Assembly (NCBI RefSeq): GCF_008831285.2
Contig: NC_045143.1
Location: 12,761,214 to 12,825,213 of the forward strand
Direction of reading: 5' to 3'
DNA: 64,000 nt
Origin: Nymphaea colorata
Taxonomy: Eukaryota; Streptophyta; Magnoliopsida; Nymphaeales; Nymphaeaceae
Part shown: positions 56,453-64,000 of the stretch, in pieces
Numbering within the stretch: position 1 is the stretch's first letter
Layout: every line of letters begins with the position of its first letter
The notes under the pieces: generated by a model
Databases searched by the model: none
Told to the model about the DNA's origin: nothing
What the model saw: only the letters and a program-made list of their open reading frames with translations
Translations under genes and position numbers: made by a program

Positions 56453-58471
56453 ACGCTTTATCTTTGCTACATAGAAAGAGCAGCGGATTCTCAAGAGGAG
56501 CATCTATTTACCGTGGAGTAACAAGGCAAGCAGCACTTTGCTTTGCATTCTGTTTTAAACATCCCATGTCATAATAATACATCACCCTCTTCACTTTTCT
56601 AACACCAATTTTAATTTATCTGACCTGCAGACACCACCAGCACGGAAGATGGCAGGCCAGAATTGGCAGGGTAGCAGGGAACAAGGATCTTTACCTTGGC
56701 ACCTTCAGTAAGTATATGTAGACCTAACAGAACCAGTATAGTACTATTTCGTTTCATTCTCCCCATGAATATCTAATATATTACGACCCTGATATCTTAA
56801 TGATTTTATTCGTATTACATCTGGTACTGTTTGGTATCAGCGAGGGACGACTATGAGCGCGAAATTATTGAACTCAAGTAGTTTCAATATGTTCTCTTTC
56901 TCCGGGCTGCACTAATGGAGCCCAAGTGAGAGCAGGACTAGTTCATGAACTTACAGCGTGTTGCGTGTTTGGTGCTTGAGCATGCATGCAGTGCATTAGG
57001 TTGTGGACATTTTCAGAGCCAGTTTGTGCACTTAACCAGTTTCGGACATGAGATAGGGTTGCATGCATCAGGTTCGAACATGAGATTGAGTTGCATGCAC
57101 CAGGTGGTGGATGCAACAAATATACAAGAAGGAAGGTTTGGGGTATTTTAAAAATATATATATAAATAATATACTTTTTGGACTTTTAAATTGTTTATAA
57201 CCCCATTTTTACTTTAGTCATAGTTATTTTTGTCATTACGAAAAGTTATTTTTTCTTTTTTCTTTTTTTTTTTGGCCTTATGAGAAAGGTTTTTCTTTTT
57301 ATAGTCACTTGGCAAATAGGACATGCACTAGGGTTGAAAATAACACTTGCTTTCATGAACTTGCTCAAATTGAACATGCACGTTCTCGTACACATGCATA
57401 TGCATGCGTGCATGCGCACATGCATTAGTAAATTAATGTTTAAAAAATAGACCAATATTTTCATATTCAAAGTTCAGTTTAAACCCAAAAAAAAGAGCCA
57501 AAAAGTATCTGGGAGAAGTGAGTGCTACTTTCTCATTGAAATCCGTGTCTTGTACTTCAGTTATAAAGTTTCACATTCCATGCCGCGGAATGGGATAGCA
57601 AAAACGTGGAAAACTGTGCTCATGTAAAGCATGTCCAAGGCAGAGTTTTTTTTTTTTTCTGTAAGACTTCTTATTTATTCTATTATCTAAAATAGATCAA
57701 TGAAAAAAAATAAAACAAATTTAAACAAAGATCTTTTCAACTATATGCATCAACTTAATAGTTAATATGATGAACTTAAATATAGATCGACTGGCGCTTT
57801 CGTTTATAGGTACACAAGAGGAAGCAGCAGAGGCATATGACATTGCTGCTATAAAGTTTAGGGGATTGAATGCTGTGACCAATTTCGAGTTGAGTAGGTA
57901 CGACATTAACAGCATCCTGCAAAGCACCACACTACCCATTGGAGGAGCATCAAAGCGATTGAAGGAATCCCAGGTGGTCGATATCAGAGCAAGAACTGAA
58001 GAACCACAGACTTACTCCCACCAAATAAACTCACCTCTTCTAGACAACGTGGCACCAAACTATGGTGATTTCTCTTCCCTGTACCACCACCACCATCATG
58101 GGTGGTCTTTTTTGGAGTACCACCATCCGCAACCTTTGAATCAAGTCTACCCGAGTGGCAGCCTTCTTCAGCACCCCAAGATGCCATCGCCATCATCATC
58201 TTCATCCAACAACTTAGATCATGGAGCACTGTTTGGTCATGATGCGGCCGGCAATTCGTCGATCAGGATGTCCGAATTCGACAATTACCAGCAGAGGCCT
58301 CAGTTTCATGAAGGATGCCAGAACTTCATGACAGTTGAAACTGCAGATGATCATCAGTTTAATGCGGAGTGTGGAAATTGGTCGACAGGCGCTGTTCAGG
58401 GATTACAGTCAAGATCTAATTACGACCATGTTTGGAACGAGGATCCACCCCAACAATATTTGCCGAAATAG
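54398..58471 (+). CDS. AINTEGUMENTA-like/PLETHORA AP2 transcription factor, nine exons
   Basis: Proposed exons are 54398-54614, 54702-55164, 55465-55547, 55690-55698, 56060-56148, 56281-56354, 56475-56525, 56631-56707 and 57810-58471. They total 1725 nt, an open frame of 574 residues. The start [11 protein letters not shown], a KLEDFLGTG motif and FGQRTS before the first AP2 domain mark the euANT group. AP2 repeat 1 (about residues 219-288) has [19 protein letters not shown] and [20 protein letters not shown]. The linker is [20 protein letters not shown], and repeat 2 (about 321-385) has [16 protein letters not shown] and [20 protein letters not shown]. The tail has [14 protein letters not shown] and ends near a GNWSTG...VWNE segment like PLT1/PLT2. 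Family members are nuclear factors in meristem and embryo growth. The closest paralogue (PLT1/2, BBM or AIL5) is not settled. Confidence 0.92.
54615..54701 (+). other. Proposed first intron of the AP2 gene, 87 nt, in frame
   Basis: The donor is AAG|GTGTGT and the acceptor ACATGCAG, with a branch-like TTCTAAAAT 20-30 bases upstream of the acceptor. The intron has 87 nt and no stop, so retaining it would only add 29 residues. The splicing call rests on the odd, family-unlike protein it would encode. Confidence 0.5.
55690..55698 (+). other. 9-nt micro-exon of the AP2 gene
   Basis: TTTATTTAG is flanked by CACAG upstream and GTGAGT downstream. It completes the conserved Val-Tyr-Leu-Gly of the first AP2 repeat with split codons on both sides. 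A 9-nt exon at this place is known in plant AP2/ANT-group genes. Confidence 0.9.
56190..56269. repeat. 40-bp tandem duplication in an AP2-gene intron
   Basis: A unit containing TTCTTCTTCAAGTATGTTTC occurs twice head to tail with a period of 40 bp, inside the intron 56149-56280. The copies look identical or nearly so. Confidence 0.85.
56408..56448. repeat. (GA)n microsatellite in an AP2-gene intron
   Basis: About 20 GA units lie between exons 6 and 7, ahead of the acceptor at 56474. Confidence 0.95.
56526..56630 (+). other. GC-AG intron of the AP2 gene
   Basis: The reading frame ACA-AG|A joins the exon ending 56525 to the exon starting 56631, giving the conserved [10 protein letters not shown] of AP2 repeat 2. 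The intron begins GCAAGC and ends CTGCAG, so the donor is GC. No in-frame GT donor nearby gives the conserved protein. Confidence 0.85.
57058..57200 (+). repeat. Dispersed repeat with hairpin, copy in last AP2 intron
   Basis: It starts with GAGATTGAGTTGCATGCACC (57083) and includes the near-perfect palindrome at 57090-57117 (arms GTTGCATGCACCA and TGGTGGATGCAAC). An AT-rich tail follows. It is related to the inverted copy at about 59205-59345. Confidence 0.65.
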
Positions 58472-58720
58472 AGATTCACTCTCAACGTCCAGCTCTAAGT
58501 ATGCATACCGCCGAGCAGCGAGAAAGAAAGTGATAACTGCTCTTCTGCATGCTTTGGTTTTAGTAGTGGGGGCCGCCATTAATCCATCCTTCGGCTATAT
58601 GCATATATATTTCTGTCAACGTCGGCGGAGGCAGAAGATGCTGTTTTAGGGTGTTAGAGAATTGCGTCAAACTTTATTCCTTGCTTGCTCTTAATCATCT
58701 TATCTGTCTTTACAATTTAC
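58472..58720 (+). other. Probable 3' UTR of the AP2 gene
   Basis: The stretch follows the TAG at 58469-58471. An ORF continues here in another frame without any domain. The end of the transcript is not marked by a clear AATAAA. Confidence 0.45.
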
Positions 58721-59204
58721 ACCAGTCACGAATTCGTAGTTAGTTATAGTGGCGCTGCTTGCTCGTCGAGGGTGGCGTTTCAGAATTTTGATTGTAGTTG
58801 AATTCCTTTTCAAATAGACAGCCGATCACTGGAGGAATTTGACAGAAATAGGCAAAGAAAACCTTTCTAGTGGATGAACTATGTTATATGTGGACTGGAA
58901 TATCCTTGAGCAAAGTTATTCCGAATTATAAAAATCGAAATTTATGGGTTCAATCAACGTCAACCCTTAAGTTATTCCACGCGCGAAGGTCACACTGTTC
59001 GTAGAATTGTTTAGTGCTCGATCGCGCACGGCATTGACCTCAAATTCTTTAAGGATTGCTCGAATGGTAATAAATCGGTGACGCTCCTCGTTAGAAGGAC
59101 AAACATTAACAGTTGAAAAAATCTCAAACTGGACATGTGTATAACTTTGTGTACAAAAAGTTGTGGGTATGTAATGGTCAAAATGTTCGTGATTAAATAA
59201 AAAT

Positions 59205-59345
59205 AAAGCCTTTTTACAAGGACAAAAGAATATAAAAAAGTTAAAATTCTAAAAGGTCTACTTTTTATAAAAAATTCTTACAGTTTTTCCCTTCCCCTTA
59301 TCCATTTGTTGCATGCACCACCAGTGCACGCAACTCAATCTCAAA
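59205..59345 (-). repeat. Dispersed repeat with hairpin, inverted copy downstream of AP2 gene
   Basis: On the minus strand it reads GAGATTGAGTTGCGTGCACT from about 59342, then the palindrome (59308-59334), then ATGCAACAAAT and an AT-rich tail. This matches the intron copy in order and sequence. Confidence 0.65.
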
Positions 59346-60841
59346 GAAGTCAACTATGCAAAGGGATGAAAAACTTCACTCAGAGCCATCTGGGGAGGTG
59401 GTAAGGACTGTGATCGAAACCTGAACTCCAACCATGCTGTTGTAAAATTGTTATTTAGTGTGTGCAAAACTTAGTTAGATGTACACAATGTTCGGTTAGC
59501 CTTCCTAGGTGTGGATGCGTATGTATGTATAAAGCTGTATAATATGCGATGTGCCTTCTAAACCGTTGTATAACAAAGAATACTGTGATTTTAGAAAACT
59601 ACTTTTCATCAAAAAAATTATAAACTATAAATAAACAAATAAATGTATAGTCTGTATGTCTCATATCCCCGGATGATTAAAAATAAAAATTGTCACTAAA
59701 AGTACCATATATCATTGCTAAAATATGAGTTATTGTTGCATCATAAACCATCTTTAATGTTGCCTTCCCTCTTCCCGTGAACTTCCGCCTCCCCCTCTCC
59801 CCCTCCCCCTCTCTCTCCTCTTATTGCAAAGGGAGCCCTAGTGGCTTCTTCCCTATGAAAATCAGCAAGTGTTTCCCTTCGAGCTAGACCTACCAACAAT
59901 GGTATGGGAGGAGACGCCGGAGCTCCCCCTTGCCTCTACCATCCTTATATTTGGATAGAGGTAAGAAAGTGAGGTAAAGGAGTTCATGGGGAGAGAGATG
60001 AGAGATTTGGATCATCTCATTTAAAACCTCAAAAGCACAAATGTTGAAATAAACTTTGATCTTTTGATTTATATTAGATCTCACTTTTTTTTCTCTATAT
60101 TTTTCTTTCAATCATCCATCTACATTAGTTAGATGACTGAGTGACTTGGGTAATCATAATCATAATTTTTGTATATATTCTTGCTCAATTCACCCACCTC
60201 CCTCTCGATAATTGTCGCGACCCGTTATTGCTGGCGCTTCAAAGCTTTCATATATTACACACCCATGTCGTCGTTTGACCTAATGTTAGGTGTATACAAT
60301 TGATATAAAAGTAACGCATGAGGGGCAATGGGCATCTTTAAGCTTGCAAAAAATTACTTTTCTACTTTTTCAGTTTTGCGCTTGTAGTGTGCTCTGTAGT
60401 TTAATTTCTTCAGCCTTTTATCACTCTGCATCGACTTAAGTCCAGAGGCGACACATCAAATCGGTTACATAAACTATACCCCTTCATATCTAAATCCAAA
60501 TTTTTGAATTAAACCTAGTCAAAATGTAAAAGTATTGTATGTATGATCATTATTTAAAACTAAATTTGATCTGAATCTGAATTTGATCATATATTTATAA
60601 TCTGAATCCTTCGATAAATTCGAATTGAATCCAATTTCTTAATGAGATATTTAATTTTTCTTTCATGTCTAATGTCTAATTTTTTTAGAACAGTTGGAAC
60701 ATTGACATCGTTATCAGAAAGCTCCATGCACCGAATTGAACCTCTGAAAATGTCCCGGTCTCCATTTGTTTTGTCAAAGAACGACTAAAAGGGCAATTTC
60801 GTCATCTACGTTATGAGAACTCGATTTTCTAGGTTGGAATT

Positions 60842-61130
60842 TTGACCGGCGACCCACAATACCACCGGGGAGGGGAATGGTCAAGGGAAGGACTTGTAGG
60901 GGATCGAGGACGCACGCGCTCTCGCCCGTCGATGGCGGGAGGAGGACTCCTCGGGAATCGATGGAGCTTAAAGTATCCGGCGCTCAGTCCCACCTTCCTC
61001 CGTCAACAACTGCGCCCTTTTCGTCGACTTCCGACATCTCTGTCCCCACCTTCATCTTTGCAGACTTGGGCGTCTTCCGCATGTTTGACCTGAAAGCGTG
61101 TGAAACCAACAGCTCTTGACTCCCTCACCG
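60842..61130. other. GC-rich block of unknown origin
   Basis: This block is clearly GC-rich and rich in CpG against AT-rich surroundings. Two overlapping plus frames (60842-61093 and 60877-61119) are serine/proline-rich, and I recognise no domain. It could be a fragment captured by a transposon, a decayed gene start or a CpG-rich repeat. Confidence 0.35.
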
Positions 61131-61964
61131 ACCTCCATCGTGCTCGTCGTTATCAAGTGATGTCCATCTGCGTTGCTCGCATTTGGATCCAAATGTAACC
61201 AGTAATCCAACATTAACTTCACAATCCTAAGGCCATCTTAACCTAGTCATGCAAGGAATATATGATTCAAAGCCAGAATTTTTTGTTACATGGCCAAATT
61301 AAGTGTCGAAATAGAAATTTTTAAATATTATGTATATATTAAATTAAAATATTTTAAATTCACAGATAAATTTTTAAAGTTTTTAAAATATGAGGAGGCA
61401 CCAAGGCTCTTTCCCTCTTCTCCTGCACCAGGGGCTGATCCAAAATAATTTTATGGGATACAAAATATAGTTTCAAAATTTTAACTAAAACCAAAATATA
61501 ATTTTTTAAAATTTTTATATATAAAAAAGTAAAAAATTTTAAAATTTATATGTACCTTTGAAAAAATTGAGAGAAGCGGCAGGACCAAGTCCCATGCAAG
61601 CCCCCAAGCTCCACCACTACATGACACAGACTTAGCGGCCATTTGGATGACAGCCCAAAAATAGTTTTTGCCATTTTGACTCCAAAACGCCATTTTTAGG
61701 TGCACTAATTAGATGGCATAAAAATAACAAAAACTTATTTTGGTAAAGGGGCCATTGTGAATTATATGCCTCGTTAAACAAATTTTTTCCGCTGCCACCA
61801 AGTTTTTCGTAGTTGTCGTCCAAAAGTGCTGGTAATATGTTGGTTGCCTAATATAATCAACAAACTGAAGCTTCGTTACAGATCAACATCATGGAGCCTG
61901 GGAAATCTCAATCTGGCCCTGAGTATCATCGTGTGCTGGATTAGGTTATATGTTCTATGTTAAA

Positions 61965-62129
61965 GTGGTTGTTTGGCAAATGGAATAATTTGTAACTGTT
62001 TTAGAAACTTAATCCAAAATTTCTTGTAGATTCATAAAACATTTTTTAGTATACATAATGAATCTGCCCTAAGGTTGGAACCATATTTATGGAACAGTTA
62101 CATACCGTTCTACTTGCTAAACTGACCCC
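61965..62129. mobile_element. Possible MITE with imperfect terminal inverted repeats
   Basis: The left end (GTGGTTGTTTGGCAAATGGA, then TTTGTAACTGTT) and the reverse complement of the right end (GGGGTCAGTTTAGCAAGTAG, then GTATGTAACTGTT) are imperfect inverted repeats over about 38 bases. The 165-bp size and absence of coding fit a MITE. Flanks AAA on both sides might be part of a target duplication. Confidence 0.45.
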
Positions 62130-63107
62130 AAAGTAGCAAGTTGTGCATGGTCGCAGCCGCTCACATTGTTCACCCTAGTCAATTTTACCGGGTTGAACAA
62201 TATGAGATGCCAAAAAAAATCAAACTCTGACAGATAAAATAAAGAACTAAAACATCAAAAACAGTATTTTATTTAGGTCTGTTAATTGATCAAATTCGGA
62301 TCAGATATCTAACCGAATGCATTAAATATATCATATATGAAAACAATAGATATATCATTACAAAATCGCATCAGATTCAGTTTTAAAAATTGTGTCAGAT
62401 CAAATTCAGTTTTGAACTTGGTATCAAATAAATATGTGATCAGATATTAGACATCCGTTCGGATATTGGTATCATATAAATATCAAATTGAAAAATATAA
62501 ATCCGATCACATAATAAACATTAAGAAAAAAAATACCTGATTCAAAATTTAAATAGCCTGAGTCTCGATTTAAATATCCAAACCAGACTCTAGCTAAAAT
62601 TGAAACCTGAATGTCTAATTCAAAGTTATTACACTTAAACATTGTCTCTCAAACAAACCTTGTCTAGGTCAGATCTAGGTTTCAAATCCAGGCTCGGTCC
62701 AAGTAAGGGTGCTGTCATGCACCAGCCAGCTTTGTGCCTTTATAATGGCACCATCTCGCCAACTCCCACCCACCTTTTGGATATAGAACTAAATTTATGA
62801 ACGTTATATTCGTTATTTATTAAAACACGAGAAGTCATGTTTTCAGTTAATAAATTTGTCTCCATAACAAATTAAGAGCAACATCAATTTTATAATCAAC
62901 GCTCTAATACTTTGAAAATTCTTATAAGGGGTATTTAAGTTGTTAAACATGTGAGCAAATAGAATTTAAAAGCAAAAAGGGAAATATATAAAGGTTTTCA
63001 ATCTTGCAGACATGAGAAGGTTTCGGTATGGTTCTTGAGGAATGTAACTCGATTTGACAAATTAAAAGAACAAAAAAATATATTTAGTAATACATAAATA
63101 GATAGAT

Positions 63108-63110
<3 letters not shown>

Positions 63111-63147
<37 letters not shown>
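63111..63147. repeat. (GA)n microsatellite
   Basis: About 18 uninterrupted GA units near the end of the window. Confidence 0.95.
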
Positions 63148-63149
<2 letters not shown>

Positions 63150-64000
63150 GTTTTTTATCTATTGTGAATGACACACAGGAGAGTAGAAAATGCACATAAA
63201 TCTAAAAAATAATAATGGGAAAATGAACTTTTACTTCATGAAAATTTCTTTAACAGATATTTTATATAAATAAGAAACAAAATCCATATTTCAAGTAAGC
63301 TTTTGTTATTGAAATAGTTTTCTTATTTAACTAATATATTCCAATAATTAATTGACCAGTTATTGGATCAACTAAACTATAGGAAGATTCATTAATGCAA
63401 TCAATTAATCAAAATAAAAAGAGAACGATGATCTAGAAAACATTTTAAATAAAAAGAAACATAACAATTAAAAAAATTTAAGAAACATGAAATTATTTTA
63501 TAATGACAACTAATGATATAGAAATAACAATAATGTGGAAATGGTTAATATTCTATTAATAACATTAGCTAAAATAATTGAAAAGCTGAATACGTTTGCC
63601 ACTGATCCATGCCAATTATTCTCATGACACCCTTGTTTTTGCAATATCAGATCTTATTACGTTTGCATATTCTGCTCTTTAATTTTTTTAGCTAATTTTA
63701 TTTTTCTGAACATTTATGCTTTTCATGTTCATGTTATTTTTATACTACTAGTTATTTATAAAAAATAGTTTCAATTTTCTTAAAGAAGTTTCATATTTTT
63801 TTCGAACATTTTATCTAACCATTTTTTCTTCTTCTAAATATTTGTCTACGAAAGCTTGCTTTGTTGATCAATTAGTTAAACATTTTCTGCAGCACAAAAA
63901 CATTGATTTGATTAATTCAGTAAATGGTTCCCATTTTTTTATTAGTTGATTAAATAAAGCACCTCATTTTTGTATTTTGTATCTTACCTGGACAAAACAT

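Larger units (their letters stand above)
58721..64000. other. AT-rich intergenic DNA downstream of the AP2 gene
   Basis: No gene is recognised to the end of the window. The stretch contains the inverted dispersed repeat (about 59205-59345), a C/T-rich tract near 59790-59820, a GC-rich block at 60842-61130 with two overlapping short frames, a possible MITE at 61965-62129 and a GA microsatellite at 63111-63147. Confidence 0.5.

Noticed and set aside
57246-57470. Minus-strand frame in the last AP2 intron
   Set aside because: Driven by CATGCA-type repeats and a lysine run; no domain.
1-64000. tRNA genes, rRNA, CRISPR arrays or bacterial-type operons
   Set aside because: No tRNA cloverleaf with a GGTTCGAATCC-type arm was seen, and all gene structures are of plant nuclear type.

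Overview
This window is plant nuclear DNA, almost certainly from a flowering plant. The evidence is spliced genes with GT-AG introns, plant-specific transcription-factor families, Ty1/copia and Ty3/gypsy retrotransposons with tRNA-Met-type primer sites, and long AT, GA and CA microsatellites in AT-rich DNA. I could not determine the species. No tRNA, rRNA or CRISPR feature was recognised.

Host genes are few. Position 50-419 carries the last two coding exons of an unrecognised gene on the + strand. Position 23945-25441 is a single-exon MYC-type bHLH transcription factor resembling the bHLH14/MYC2 jasmonate group. Position 54398-58471 is a nine-exon AP2-domain gene of the AINTEGUMENTA-like/PLETHORA/BABY BOOM group. 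It has the family's 9-nt micro-exon and one GC-AG intron, and the proposed exons add up to an open frame of 574 residues.

Most of the rest is retrotransposon. Four Ty1/copia elements are seen: E1 (- strand, about 4302-9700, heavily decayed), E2 (+ strand, 10392-15759, with LTRs), E3 (+ strand, 18273-23048, with LTRs and a near-perfect target duplication) and E4 (- strand, 44760-50441, 349/360-bp LTRs and an exact GTGGT target duplication). E4 is the youngest and best preserved: one gag-pol frame runs from gag into reverse transcriptase and is broken only by isolated stops.

The 29.6-51.5 kb region is a nest. A decayed Ty3/gypsy element (about 29600-44150) is split inside its reverse transcriptase by a 9.2-kb insertion (34641-43852). 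That insertion has two direct repeats of about 3 kb around a 3.2-kb core in which I see no coding domain. It resembles a non-autonomous large retrotransposon derivative (LARD), but its ends are not canonical, so it is the best candidate here for something undescribed. E4 is inserted in turn into a decayed LINE-like ORF1.

The remaining stretches (420-4300, 15760-18270, 25450-29600, 51500-54100, 58700-64000) are AT-rich intergenic DNA with short repeats, microsatellites and possible small transposon remnants.
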